A stretch of 64,000 nt of DNA from assembly GCA_011772205.1 (NCBI GenBank), contig WVZY01000077.1, positions 17,868-81,867 of the forward strand, read 5' to 3'. This stretch comes from Candidatus Latescibacterota bacterium. Its GTDB lineage: Bacteria; Krumholzibacteriota; Krumholzibacteriia; WVZY01. The notes under the pieces are model-generated. The model was not told the DNA's origin. It saw only the letters and a program-made list of their open reading frames with translations, and searched no databases. Of the stretch, positions 1-7,972 are shown one piece after another (position 1 is the stretch's first letter; every line of letters starts with the position of its first letter). A program made the position numbers and the translations under genes.

Positions 1-128
1 ATTTTGATGGCGGGCTGGCTCAGGAACGTTGTGGATATCATAAAGAAAATCAACAAAAGAAACAGAACGTCAATGAGCGACGTAACGTTCAGAATAACCG
101 ATCGCTTTTTGCTTCTTCGCATCTCCAT
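1..128 (-). CDS. exbD: ExbD/TolR biopolymer transport protein (partial, 3' end outside window)
   Basis: Only the first 42 codons lie in the window. They read MEMRRSKKRSV, then a single transmembrane segment with the family signature SLIDVLFLLLIFFMIS, in which the Asp of the LID motif is the proton-pathway residue of ExbD/TolR. The start is the ATG at 128, behind GGGAG; a second ATG upstream (137) is out of frame. The gene begins 24 nt after the exbB-like stop, which is the usual exbB-exbD order. The product should be an inner-membrane protein whose periplasmic domain works with ExbB and TonB to pass proton-motive force to the outer membrane. ExbD and TolR cannot be separated from this fragment; the neighbouring TonB-type protein favours ExbD. 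Confidence 0.85.
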   Translation of the reverse strand, partial: MEMRRSKKRSVILNVTSLIDVLFLLLIFFMISTTFLSQPAIK

Positions 129-152
129 CGTCTTTGCATACTCCCGCGGGAA

Positions 153-767
153 TCAACCGCTCCTGTGCATTGTGGCTAGTTGCTTGATGAGCGTGTGGGC
201 GTAACTTTCAATCTTCAATGTCAACGCATCCACTCTCGAATCGAAGAAATTGTAAGCGATCAGCGCCGGAATGCCGATCGAAAGGCCGAATGCCGTCGTA
301 ATCAGCGCCTCGGCGATCCCTCCTGAAAGGAGGCCCGCCTGGCCGACACCGGCAATACTGATCACGGAGAACACCTTTATCATCCCCAGCACGGTTCCCA
401 GAAGGCCCAGCAGCGGACTCGCCGCTGCGACGGTCTCCAGGACGACGAGATATCGCTCCAGGCGCTTCATTTCGCGGCGGCCCGTATCTTCCATCGCCTG
501 GCGGACTTCAAAGGGCGTCGAATTGGCTTCCTCCAGCCCGGCACGGATCACATTTGCAAAGGGGCTGTCGTAGCGCTGGCAGAGCTTGATTGCCATCGGT
601 ATGTCCGATGGTTCTTTCACTGATTCGATATAATTCACAATCTCGTTTTGAATCACACGGCGGTGCTGGAGATTGACTGCCTTCTCGATTACGACTGCCA
701 CTCCCATTATCGAGAGCAGCCCGAGGGGGATCATCACTACCCCTCCCTTGACCAAAATCGCCCACAT
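153..767 (-). CDS. exbB: ExbB/TolQ/MotA-family proton channel protein
   Basis: The 204-residue protein has a membrane segment near residues 8-28, a cytoplasmic loop, and two further membrane helices around 110-135 and 150-175. The stretch AAASPLLGLLGTVLGMIKVF and the later GIAEALITTAFGLSIGIPAL are the hallmark MotA/TolQ/ExbB motifs. The protein forms the pentameric inner-membrane channel that couples proton flow to TonB movement. The ATG at 767 is preceded by GAAAGGAG. It lies 6 nt downstream of the TonB-like gene and just before the ExbD-like gene, so the three are co-transcribed. Whether it is ExbB or TolQ is decided only by this context. Confidence 0.92.
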   Translation of the reverse strand: MWAILVKGGVVMIPLGLLSIMGVAVVIEKAVNLQHRRVIQNEIVNYIESVKEPSDIPMAIKLCQRYDSPFANVIRAGLEEANSTPFEVRQAMEDTGRREMKRLERYLVVLETVAAASPLLGLLGTVLGMIKVFSVISIAGVGQAGLLSGGIAEALITTAFGLSIGIPALIAYNFFDSRVDALTLKIESYAHTLIKQLATMHRSG

Positions 768-773
768 AGAATT

Positions 774-1634
774 CTACTCCTTTCTAAAGAACCGCTTCTC
801 GTCCCCGGGGAGCAGATAATAAAATCCGAAGGTAATCTCGAGATATTCTTCAGGGAAATCCTCAGGGAGCGGCCGGAATGGAGCCGCTCCCTTGACGGCG
901 CCGACACTCGACCGGTGGAGCGAATCATGCCCCTCCGTCTGCACGATCTCCAGCCCCTCCATCCTGCCGTCGGAGTAAATTCTAAAACGCACCCACGTAT
1001 AGCCATGAATGGATCCAAGCGCCGTGAATGCGAGCGGCGGAATCCAATGCTGTTTGATCCGGTGCTTGAGATCGAGAAGATACGGCGCGAAGTCCCATGC
1101 CGTCGTGTTCAGCGAAATGCCGCCGATCGACGCCCTGGCCGATGCCTCGTTGTCAAAATCGAGGTTCCGCTCAGGGAGGCTGGGTTCGCGTCTTGGGCTG
1201 ATTTGACTCAAGAACTTCGAACGCTCGAATGCCTCGCCGAGATCCGTCACCTCCTCCGGGAGGGGCGGCAGCTCGCTTGCTCCCCCTCCTTCCGCACCTT
1301 CCTCGGGTGACGGCGTATCGGGAAACGGAAAGACGCCTTCGCCATGCGGCAGATCGCTTTTCTCTTCTGTATCTACGACATCGCTGGCCTGCGATGAAAC
1401 AGTGGACAAATAGCGGCTGAGGCGATCCGTCGGCGTGGGGCGTTCCGGTGGGGAAACCAGCGTGAATTCCAAAGGCTCGATTGCCACCTCCACGGGCAGG
1501 CTAAAATCCCATTTCTTCAATAGAACCTCTTTTACCGGAGGGAGGAGCAGAATGCCGTGGATCAGCACGGACACCACTATGCCCCAGAGAATCGTGCGGT
1601 CCTGGCGCGATATCGGTCGGGAGGCAACCGTCAA
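774..1634 (-). CDS. tonB: TonB-family energy transducer
   Basis: The 286-residue protein starts with a short cytoplasmic tail and one membrane anchor (about residues 15-33). A proline- and acid-rich spacer follows (about 45-150), then a C-terminal TonB-like domain (about 185-285). The C-terminal part contains YLLDLKHRIKQHWIPP and WVRFRIYSDGRMEGLEIV, which match the family pattern of a first helix followed by the G-x-h-x-x-h-x-h strand. It should span the periplasm and act on outer-membrane TonB-dependent receptors. The start codon is TTG at 1634, 4 nt after the methyltransferase stop, with a GAGAG motif upstream. No TonB-dependent receptor gene is in the window. A TolA-like role in outer-membrane integrity is the alternative. 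Confidence 0.85.
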   Translation of the reverse strand: MTVASRPISRQDRTILWGIVVSVLIHGILLLPPVKEVLLKKWDFSLPVEVAIEPLEFTLVSPPERPTPTDRLSRYLSTVSSQASDVVDTEEKSDLPHGEGVFPFPDTPSPEEGAEGGGASELPPLPEEVTDLGEAFERSKFLSQISPRREPSLPERNLDFDNEASARASIGGISLNTTAWDFAPYLLDLKHRIKQHWIPPLAFTALGSIHGYTWVRFRIYSDGRMEGLEIVQTEGHDSLHRSSVGAVKGAAPFRPLPEDFPEEYLEITFGFYYLLPGDEKRFFRKE

Positions 1635-1638
1635 GGCT

Positions 1639-2469
1639 TTACTCTCTTTTTTCCAGCCTGCAGATGACGGATCCGGTGAAGAGCTCTCTCAGCACCGGCA
1701 CGTAAGTGAAGAGCTTCAGAACGCCGAATTTTGCAGGCTTGAACTGTTTATACGTCAATCGAACCGATGGATGCCGTTTTACGAGCCGAAAGAAGCGCCT
1801 CACGCTCATGCGATTCAGATCTCTGTCGAACGATCGCATGATTCTCTCTGCTTCGCGGCTGGACTCCTGCTTTGACATTCCAGGATGTCGAGAGGTCACC
1901 ACATGCTCGATCGCTCCGTGCAGGTGCCGCCGCGAAAACAAGAGGTGGCACCACGGTATATAAATATAATCATAAAGATGGGACCCAAGGGGTGAAAAAT
2001 ATGGGGTATAAAAGACCCAGATGGCTCCTCCCTTCCTCGTGACGCGCACCATCTCGGAGAACGCTCCTTCCGGATCCTCGAAATGCTCCATAGTGTCGCT
2101 CGCAACGACGGTGTCGAAGGCTCCGCCTGTCACGGGCAGCCTGGCGGCATCCCCAGTAAAAAAGCCCCAAACGAAGGGGCGATTGCTTTTTCCTGCGTAT
2201 GAAACGCTCGCTGATGCATACTCGGCTGAAATATCGGTCCCAAACACAGCCAAGGCACCGCCTTCCCCTAAAGCTACCGTTTTCCCGCCGAGTCCGCAGC
2301 CTATGTCTAATAGCTTTTTACCGCTAAGGTCCCCGGCTGGTTCCATATATAATCGTGCCAGCTCGCAGCCCCATCTGTACTCCCATTCGGCATAGGCATC
2401 GGTGGACTCCCGGCCTTCCACCCGGGGAGGCCGGAACCATTTGTTTATATAATTGATCAACCGTACCAA
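1639..2469 (-). CDS. class I SAM-dependent methyltransferase
   Basis: The 276-residue protein has the SAM-binding motif I LLDIGCGLGGKTVALG, an acidic residue at the end of strand 2 (VFGTDIS), and the motif FDTVVASDTMEHFEDPEGAF of Methyltransf_11-type enzymes. The C-terminal 90 residues are basic and carry a hydrophobic patch (YFSPLGSHLYDYIYIPW) typical of enzymes acting on lipid- or glycan-linked substrates; the actual substrate is unknown. The open frame runs back to 2892 but that part overlaps the ABC gene. The best start is TTG at 2469 behind AGAAGG (6 nt), 10 nt after the upstream stop; ATG at 2520 (41 nt overlap) is the alternative. It lies between an ABC ATPase and TonB. Confidence 0.8.
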   Translation of the reverse strand: MVRLINYINKWFRPPRVEGRESTDAYAEWEYRWGCELARLYMEPAGDLSGKKLLDIGCGLGGKTVALGEGGALAVFGTDISAEYASASVSYAGKSNRPFVWGFFTGDAARLPVTGGAFDTVVASDTMEHFEDPEGAFSEMVRVTRKGGAIWVFYTPYFSPLGSHLYDYIYIPWCHLLFSRRHLHGAIEHVVTSRHPGMSKQESSREAERIMRSFDRDLNRMSVRRFFRLVKRHPSVRLTYKQFKPAKFGVLKLFTYVPVLRELFTGSVICRLEKRE

Positions 2470-2479
2470 TCGATCCCTT

Positions 2480-3595
2480 CTACGAATCGCTCGCAGGTTC
2501 GGTGTCGATCCGCTCCCCATTCGCTTTGGAGAAGAAATGGAGCCGGTCCGGGTCAACGAAAACCGCCGTGCGGCCCTCTTTATCCACCTGAAACCGCTCC
2601 TTTCCCCTGGCCACCAGCTCGGCGGTGCCGATCTTGAGGTGCGTGAGGGTCTCGTGTCCCAGCGGCTCGGTAAGCACGATGTCGCCTTTGAGGTCAACAC
2701 CCCGAGGATCGCTATCCGAATGATATGGCCTGACATGCTCAGGACGAACACCCACGAGGAGCTCGTCCTCCTGGCGCCGCAGCCGATCTGCCAGATCGGG
2801 CGGAATGGGCATCCGGATATCCTCGCCCAGCTGCAAGGTGCTTTGCGTCGGATCCAGCCTCCCCTTGAGAAGGCGCATTGGGGGACTCCCAAGAAACGTT
2901 GCCACGAACGTATCTCTCGGTGATTGATAGCATGCTTCCGGGGTGCCCACCTGATGGATCTTTCCCTCGCTCATTACAACGAGCATCTCGCCGATGGTCA
3001 TCGCTTCGACTTGATCGTGGGTGACGTATACGGTGGTCACCTTCAGCCGTTGGAACAGTTTCTTGATGGTATACCGCATATCCACGCGCAGCCGCGCATC
3101 GAGGTTCGAAAGCGGCTCATCGAAGAGAAACACCTTCGGCTCCCGGATGATGGCCCGGCCGAGGGCGACGCGCTGGCGCTGTCCGCCCGAGAGTTCGCCC
3201 GGTTTCCGGTGCAGCAGCTTGTCGATCTCCAGCGTCCGCGACACCTCTTGCACGCGCCGCTGGATGCTGGCCCGGGGCATCTTGCGCAACCGCAGCCCGA
3301 ACGAGAGGTTTTCCCCGACCGTCATATGGGGATAGAGGGCATAGCTCTGGAAAACCATGGCCACGTCCCGTCTCCTCGGTTCCAACGTGTCCAGCCGCTT
3401 GCCGCCTAGATGGATCTCCCCGCGGGTTGGCTTTTCCAGGCCGGCGATGAGCCTCAGGACGGTAGTTTTGCCGCAGCCGGACGGCCCAACGATGACGGCC
3501 AGCGTGGGGCCGGGAATGCGGAGATGAAAATCGGACACCGCCACCACGCCGTTGTCATAGACCTTTTCCAAATGTGAAAAATCGAGGTCGCTCAT
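2480..3595 (-). CDS. ABC transporter ATP-binding protein, MalK/UgpC/MsmK type
   Basis: The 371-residue ATPase has Walker A GPSGCGKT (residues 37-44), a Q-loop at Q83, signature LSGGQ (135-139), Walker B ending in DE (159-160) and the H-loop His at 193. From about 235 onwards it has the OB-fold/TOBE regulatory domain of the CUT1 carbohydrate-importer ATPases, with the family sequence LLVGVRPEHVRPY. These proteins energise sugar, glycerol-3-phosphate or oligosaccharide uptake, and one ATPase often serves several permeases. No permease or binding-protein gene is adjacent, so the partner must be elsewhere. It is the first gene of the operon that continues into the methyltransferase and TonB genes. 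The substrate cannot be read from the sequence. Confidence 0.9.
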   Translation of the reverse strand: MSDLDFSHLEKVYDNGVVAVSDFHLRIPGPTLAVIVGPSGCGKTTVLRLIAGLEKPTRGEIHLGGKRLDTLEPRRRDVAMVFQSYALYPHMTVGENLSFGLRLRKMPRASIQRRVQEVSRTLEIDKLLHRKPGELSGGQRQRVALGRAIIREPKVFLFDEPLSNLDARLRVDMRYTIKKLFQRLKVTTVYVTHDQVEAMTIGEMLVVMSEGKIHQVGTPEACYQSPRDTFVATFLGSPPMRLLKGRLDPTQSTLQLGEDIRMPIPPDLADRLRRQEDELLVGVRPEHVRPYHSDSDPRGVDLKGDIVLTEPLGHETLTHLKIGTAELVARGKERFQVDKEGRTAVFVDPDRLHFFSKANGERIDTEPASDS

Positions 3596-3621
3596 CGTAA
3601 GGTTTTCGCCGCTGGTACGAC

Positions 3622-3650
3622 TTGATTTTGTAGGGTATTTCGCTTATTTT
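3622..3650 (+). promoter_or_regulatory. sigma-70-like promoter of the FmdB gene
   Basis: TTGATT (3622-3627) and TATTTT (3645-3650) are separated by 17 nt, about 75 nt upstream of the FmdB start codon. It lies in the 131-nt divergent region shared with the ABC ATPase promoter. Confidence 0.45.
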
Positions 3651-3655
3651 ATGCA

Positions 3656-3684
3656 ACAATATGCCGACAAGATAAAAATCTCAA
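3656..3684 (-). promoter_or_regulatory. sigma-70-like promoter of the ABC-methyltransferase-TonB operon
   Basis: On the minus strand TTGAGA (3684-3679) and TATTGT (3661-3656) are separated by 17 nt, about 60 nt upstream of the ATG at 3595. The -10 match is moderate. The element lies directly beside the divergent FmdB promoter, so both could share regulation. Confidence 0.4.
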
Positions 3685-3726
3685 TGCCTATACGGCATCA
3701 GGATACGCGTAAGGGGGATTGGACAC

Positions 3727-3990
3727 ATGCCGACATACGCTTACGAATGCACCAAATGTAGAAGAAAATTCGAAATTGATCAAAAGATTTCCGACCCTCC
3801 GCGCAAGCGCTGCCCGCACTGCAGGGGAAAGGTTTTCCGGGTGATCTCCGGCGGCGGGGGCGTCATACTCAGGGGAAACGGTTTCTACGCGACGGACTAC
3901 CGGAGCGAGGATTACAAGAAAAAAGCGGCCGCGGATAACGGGTCCATATCGCCGGCTTCCGAGAAAGAAAAGAAGAACAAGGCCGCTTGA
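3727..3990 (+). CDS. FmdB-family zinc ribbon protein
   Basis: The 87-residue protein begins MPTYAYECTKC, the exact opening of the FmdB/CxxC_CXXC_SSSS family (TIGR02605). Two CxxC pairs (CTKC at residues 8-11 and CPHC at 29-32) form a zinc ribbon. The glycine-rich strand ISGGGGVILRGNGFYATDY follows, then a charged, low-complexity tail. The family is widespread and its name comes from a formamidase regulator, but the molecular role is unproven. It is transcribed alone, from the promoter just upstream to the strong terminator at 4062. Identification of the family is firm; any function is not. Confidence 0.9.
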   Translation: MPTYAYECTKCRRKFEIDQKISDPPRKRCPHCRGKVFRVISGGGGVILRGNGFYATDYRSEDYKKKAAADNGSISPASEKEKKNKAA

Positions 3991-4061
3991 TCGTTGTATG
4001 AGTGCTGTGCGGTGGGGCGATCAAGGCGCCATAGCCATTAATTTACGACTTGCTAAGGCGA

Positions 4062-4092
4062 AAAAGCATCTCCACAGGGAGATGCTTTTTTG
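4062..4092. terminator. bidirectional rho-independent terminator
   Basis: A perfect stem GCATCTCC/GGAGATGC with a short loop is flanked by five A on the left and six T on the right, so it ends transcription in both directions. It serves the FmdB gene (plus) and the L-lysine aminotransferase gene (minus), which converge here. Confidence 0.9.
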
Positions 4093-4136
4093 TTTTTGCA
4101 ACCATGATGAATAAGACAGGAGTCGGCGATTCCCTT

Positions 4137-5483
4137 CTAGGCCAGGATCTCCTTGAGCGTTTTATCAACGATCTCCATGCCCTCATCGACGTCGGCCATC
4201 GTGAGGTTCAGCGCTGGACGGAACCTGACCGTTCTCGTGCCGCAGCCGGCGGCGATCAATCCGTTGTCCCTAGCTACTGAGACAAAACTCTGCCGCTTGT
4301 CACGGTCCGGGAGATCGAACGCGACCATCAAACCTCTTCCGCGAGTGCTGGTTACGACATCGGGATACCGCTCGGCAATTTTGCCCAGGGAAGAGAGCAA
4401 GTAGTCACCGACAATGCGGGCGTTTTCTACGAGATTCTCTTCGTGAATAATCTGAAGATACCGCGTCGCGCGAACCATGTCGGTAAAGTTGCCGCCCCAT
4501 GTCGAGTTGATCCGGCCAGGCACTTTGAAGACACTCTCAACCTCGTTGATCTTGTCGGAAGCCATCATGCCGCAAACCTGCATTTTCTTCCCGAAAGCCA
4601 AAATATCGGGCACGACGCCCATGTGCTCGTATGCCCAGAACTTGCCCGTAAGGCCAACGCCGGTTTGCACCTCGTCAAAGACGAGGATGATCTCGTTCTC
4701 CTCCGTAATCTCACGGAGGAATTTGAAAAACTCGGGTCTGAAATGATTGTCGCCGCCCTCGCCTTGTATCGACTCGATAATGAGGGCTGCGATATCATCG
4801 CCGCGTTCACGAATGGCCGCTTTGATCTCCTCTTTCGCTTTCTCCTCAGCGGCGATCACTTCGTCCAGACGATCTTCGAGAGGAAACGTGATCTTGGGAT
4901 TCGTGATGCGCGGCCAGTCGAATTTGGGGTAATAATCGGTCTTCACCGGATTCGTATTCGTGAGAGATAACGTGTAGCCGGTCCGGCCGTGGAATGCTTC
5001 CCTGAAATGAATCACCTGCGTGCCGATTTCTTTTTTCGCTCCCCTTTCGAAGTTCTTCCTCACCTTCCAGTCGAAAGCGGCCTTCAAAGCGTTCTCGACG
5101 CCCAGTGCGCCACCTTCGATGAAAAAGATGTTCGGCAGCTCGGGCGGCATCGCCACCCGCTCGATCGTTTCGACCAGTTCAGCCATGTACGTCGAATAGA
5201 AATCAGAATTCGACGGTTTGTTTACCGCCGATGTTGTGAGCCTTTCGAGAAAATCTTTCTCGAGAAGCCGGGGATGATTGAATCCTATCGGGCAGGTTGC
5301 AAAGAACATGAAAAGGTCGAGATATGTTTTTCCCGTCGCCTCATCGACAAGCCGGGATCCCTTGCTCTTTTTCGGATCGAATACGATCGGGAAACCGTCC
5401 ACGTTCATGTGCTTGCCGAGCGTCTCGAGCACCTTATCCGGATCAACCCGAAGATCCGATTGCTTATGCGCCGCCTCTCTCAT
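4137..5483 (-). CDS. lat: L-lysine 6-transaminase
   Basis: A 448-residue class III PLP-dependent aminotransferase. The regions FFATCPIGFNHPRL, FFIEGGALGVENALKAAFDW and HFREAFHGRTGYTLSLTNTN, and the PLP-lysine segment FGKKMQVCGMM (near residue 300), closely resemble lysine epsilon-aminotransferase (EC 2.6.1.36) as known from beta-lactam producers and Mycobacterium Rv3290c. The enzyme moves the epsilon-amino group of L-lysine to 2-oxoglutarate and gives alpha-aminoadipate semialdehyde. The start is taken as ATG 5483, 5 nt after GGGAG; the GTG at 5489 lies inside that motif. It has its own promoter (5543-5571) and terminator. No aminoadipate-semialdehyde dehydrogenase is adjacent, so the route beyond the semialdehyde is not visible here. 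Confidence 0.88.
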   Translation of the reverse strand: MREAAHKQSDLRVDPDKVLETLGKHMNVDGFPIVFDPKKSKGSRLVDEATGKTYLDLFMFFATCPIGFNHPRLLEKDFLERLTTSAVNKPSNSDFYSTYMAELVETIERVAMPPELPNIFFIEGGALGVENALKAAFDWKVRKNFERGAKKEIGTQVIHFREAFHGRTGYTLSLTNTNPVKTDYYPKFDWPRITNPKITFPLEDRLDEVIAAEEKAKEEIKAAIRERGDDIAALIIESIQGEGGDNHFRPEFFKFLREITEENEIILVFDEVQTGVGLTGKFWAYEHMGVVPDILAFGKKMQVCGMMASDKINEVESVFKVPGRINSTWGGNFTDMVRATRYLQIIHEENLVENARIVGDYLLSSLGKIAERYPDVVTSTRGRGLMVAFDLPDRDKRQSFVSVARDNGLIAAGCGTRTVRFRPALNLTMADVDEGMEIVDKTLKEILA

Positions 5484-5542
5484 GACCACTCCCTTCGAAC
5501 CACGCGTCCTCTCGTTCCAAGCAAAGACCCGTTAACTCTATA

Positions 5543-5571
5543 AAAATAGATAATTTATGTGATTACGTCAA
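5543..5571 (-). promoter_or_regulatory. sigma-70-like promoter of the lysine aminotransferase gene
   Basis: Minus-strand TTGACG (5571-5566), 17-nt AT-rich spacer, TATTTT (5548-5543), about 60 nt before the ATG. The -35 is five of six to consensus. Confidence 0.6.
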
Positions 5572-5648
5572 GTGTTGTCGCTTTTTGTGAAAATCCATCA
5601 TTCTGGGCCTGTGAGACGCGCTCTGCCATAGCGAGAATGACTGGTGCT

Positions 5649-7163
5649 TCAATCGTTGCCTTCCGGCTTTTTGGCATCATAAACACACTCGCCGCCGACA
5701 TAGGTTTTCAAAACAGAGACCGCATCTGTGTCCGTCTCCAGAGGATTGCCGGAGAGGACGACAACATCCGCCCGGCTTCCTTCTTCGAACACTCCTTGGC
5801 CCCACCGACCGTTTTGAAACGCGCGGGCTGCGACGGTATAACGAAGCAACGCTTCCCCGGGCGGGATCCGTTCTTCGGGCGTCGGGTGGTGCGTGGCGCC
5901 CTTCATGCCATACAGGGGACCAGGCGGCATGCCATCCGAGCTGAAGCAATAACGAACGCCCGCCTCGAGGAACGATCGGAATCGATTGCAGAGTTTTGCG
6001 CGCTCTCGGCCCAGTCGCTCTTCATAGAGACCGCCTGGCCCGCCCCAGTTCCGTATGAAATTGGGCTGCATGACCGCATAGACCGGAGCCCTTCGCAAAA
6101 GATCCAATTCTTCGGCCCCGACGATTTCTGCGTGTTCGATTCGAAACAACCGAGTATTTTTAGGATAATCAACCATCTGGCGCAGCACCGCGCGGACCGC
6201 CCGATCACCGATGGCGTGGGCTGCGCACATGTAACCCCTGTCGCGGCATTCTCTGAGCAATCGCGCCAATCGCTCTTCCGGGACGAGCAGACTGTCCATG
6301 CGCGGCGAATCGGCATAGGGTTCGTTCAATGCGGCCGTCCAACCGCCAATCGAGCCGTCCAAAAAAACCTTGATCCCTTCAATATTGAAATAAGACCGGT
6401 CCATCGCTTTGGAATCTTCGCGATACTGGTCGAGCTTCTTTGGATCGGTGCAAACGAGCCCAGCGATTCGCAGACGGCGGCCCGATTCCGCAATCCCCTT
6501 GAGATACACGTCGAATTGATTGGGCTCGATGATGTCGTGGATTCCCGTGATGCCAAGTCGGTGGAGTGCCGCAATGGCCCCATCAAAACTGTTCGAGATC
6601 AGTGTTTCATCGGGCGAACTCAACCGTCCGGCGACCCAAACGTCGTGCTCTTCGATCAATCCCGTTGCGCTATCCGGTGTAACACCCTCGGCTTCGAGCA
6701 ATTTTGCAAACGGTGTATTCACCACGCCGATATGCCCGCAGATACGGCGGGCGAAGACCGGTCGTTCGCGCTCGATCGAATCCAGCATGTCACGGGTCGG
6801 GTATCGTCTCTCGGGCCAGCGGCTCTCGTCCCAATCGACGCCGACGACGAAACGATCATCATGGCTTCCGGCCCATTCCGACATCAAGCGGAGGACATCG
6901 TCGGCGGAGCCCGCATCGCCGAGATCACATCGCAAGCTCTTCAATGCAAGAGAGCGAAGGTGGATGTGGGCGTCGATGAAGCCCGGAATGAGATAGCGAT
7001 TCTTTAGATCGACAATGTTTCGAGGCTTCAGGGTGTCGGGGACCGGCGGGCTTCCATTATAAAAGGCACGTGATACGTGATCCCCCTCGATGAGAAGGTC
7101 ACCCTTTTGGAACGTCCCTTTCTCCGTGAATAAAAATCCATCTTTAAATAGCGTTATCGTCAT
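5649..7163 (-). CDS. amidohydrolase family protein, YtcJ type
   Basis: The 504-residue protein opens with the composite beta-sandwich strand set (GDLLIEGDHV) and then the metal-binding DAHIHLRSLALKSLRCDLG. Further family signatures are GVDWDESRW, IEGIKVFLDGSIGGWTAAL, MCAAHAIGDRAVRAVL and RIEHAEIV, then FSSDGMPPGPLYGM and the closing ADVVVLSGNPLETD. This order is that of the YtcJ/NfdA-like amidohydrolase_3 family, predicted metal-dependent hydrolases of amide or N-formyl bonds. It is cytosolic, with no signal peptide. The real substrate cannot be told from sequence. It precedes the lysine aminotransferase on the same strand, but a separate promoter lies between them, so a shared pathway is only a possibility. 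Confidence 0.88.
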   Translation of the reverse strand: MTITLFKDGFLFTEKGTFQKGDLLIEGDHVSRAFYNGSPPVPDTLKPRNIVDLKNRYLIPGFIDAHIHLRSLALKSLRCDLGDAGSADDVLRLMSEWAGSHDDRFVVGVDWDESRWPERRYPTRDMLDSIERERPVFARRICGHIGVVNTPFAKLLEAEGVTPDSATGLIEEHDVWVAGRLSSPDETLISNSFDGAIAALHRLGITGIHDIIEPNQFDVYLKGIAESGRRLRIAGLVCTDPKKLDQYREDSKAMDRSYFNIEGIKVFLDGSIGGWTAALNEPYADSPRMDSLLVPEERLARLLRECRDRGYMCAAHAIGDRAVRAVLRQMVDYPKNTRLFRIEHAEIVGAEELDLLRRAPVYAVMQPNFIRNWGGPGGLYEERLGRERAKLCNRFRSFLEAGVRYCFSSDGMPPGPLYGMKGATHHPTPEERIPPGEALLRYTVAARAFQNGRWGQGVFEEGSRADVVVLSGNPLETDTDAVSVLKTYVGGECVYDAKKPEGND

Positions 7164-7205
7164 GACTGCTCATATCATATGGATCGTATGCAGCGGAATC
7201 CACGC

Positions 7206-7237
7206 AAAAAAAGAGAGGCTCTATTTTTCAAGAGCCC
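7206..7237 (-). terminator. rho-independent terminator downstream of the small secreted protein gene
   Basis: On the minus strand the stem GGCTCT/AGAGCC with an 8-nt loop is followed by TCTCTTTTTTT. It lies 84 nt beyond the stop at 7321 and before the amidohydrolase start, so the two genes are separate transcription units. Confidence 0.7.
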
Positions 7238-7320
7238 CTCCCCCATTCCCCAAGGAATTTGTGCTTCAGTATCGCTCAAGGACGCTTCCGTCCGTGCGGC
7301 GGTCCTCAATCGTCGAGCGC

Positions 7321-7671
7321 TTAATCTATGTGGCCGGTCTCCGGAGGAAAGTGCCTCGTCTCGAGAAGATTCCCATCATCATCGAACCAAAACTCGAGAC
7401 CACGGCTGTAATATTTCCACCGCTCGGTTTTCTCGCCACAGAAACTGAATCTGAGACGATGCGGCGTGTAGCCGTATTCGTCAAATATGGCCAGCTTGTC
7501 GCCCTTTAGATTCTCTCGCAGCGAAAACCGCCGAGCGTATTTCCGGCCTTTCTTGCCCCTTAGGTAGGTTACGCCGGAACGTTTGAACTTAACGTAATCC
7601 CGTCCTAGAGCGAACGTGTCCCCCGCCAAGAACAGAAAGACACAGGCCAGTAATAGGACCCTGATTCTCAT
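7321..7671 (-). CDS. small secreted protein of unknown function
   Basis: The 116-residue product starts with a clear signal peptide (MRIRVLLLACVFLFLAGDTFA, cleavage expected after about residue 21). The mature part is rich in basic and aromatic residues (DYVKFKRSGVTYL, FSFCGEKTERWKYYSRGLEFWFDDDGN) and has the look of a small beta-rich periplasmic or surface protein. I recognise no family. The ATG at 7671 is preceded by AAGGAG, the gene has its own extended -10 promoter at 7745-7774 and a terminator, so it is a genuine monocistronic gene. It lies next to the block of giant secreted proteins and uses the same promoter style, which hints at shared expression but proves nothing. Confidence 0.75.
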   Translation of the reverse strand: MRIRVLLLACVFLFLAGDTFALGRDYVKFKRSGVTYLRGKKGRKYARRFSLRENLKGDKLAIFDEYGYTPHRLRFSFCGEKTERWKYYSRGLEFWFDDDGNLLETRHFPPETGHID

Positions 7672-7972
7672 AGCCGTTGTCTCCTTGATGCAGTTGCCAA
7701 AGTTGCGGGCTATTTAGGGGGTGGGCCATTCCTCAAGACACCTTATTATACCATATTTGGAGCCACGGTGGCAAGGGCTTGAATGGGGCTTCCTTATGCG
7801 GAGAAACGAGGTTTGGAGGGCTCCAAAAAGGAGGATTTTTCCGGGCAGTTTCTTGCGATTGCCAGCTCCGAGGGGATCTGTTTTTGCATCTGCTTTTCTC
7901 GAAAAAATACGGACTTATCGGATATTTATCGCGTTTTCGCCAACATCACGAAATGCTTGCGAGATGGTTTGC
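7672..7972. other. intergenic region with promoter for the small secreted protein
   Basis: Beyond the promoter at 7745-7774 and a leader of about 70 nt I see no gene here. The remainder (7780-7972) should be the 3' flank of the giant protein gene ending at 7973. No convincing terminator hairpin was found in it. Confidence 0.5.
7745..7774 (-). promoter_or_regulatory. extended -10 sigma-70-like promoter
   Basis: Minus-strand TTGCCA (7774-7769), 18-nt spacer ending ATATGG, then perfect TATAAT (7750-7745). The TGG directly before TATAAT is an extended -10. The same ATGGTATAAT string stands before the giant gene starting at 20314. Confidence 0.75.

Noticed and set aside
1639..2892. A 417-residue methyltransferase starting at 2892.
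   Set aside because: The first 125 codons are a shadow of the ABC ATPase gene; the enzyme is homologous only after about 2470, where a TTG with a good binding site stands.
5559..7007. A 482-codon plus-strand open frame opposite the amidohydrolase.
   Set aside because: It is a shadow of the clear amidohydrolase gene on the other strand; no domain was recognised.
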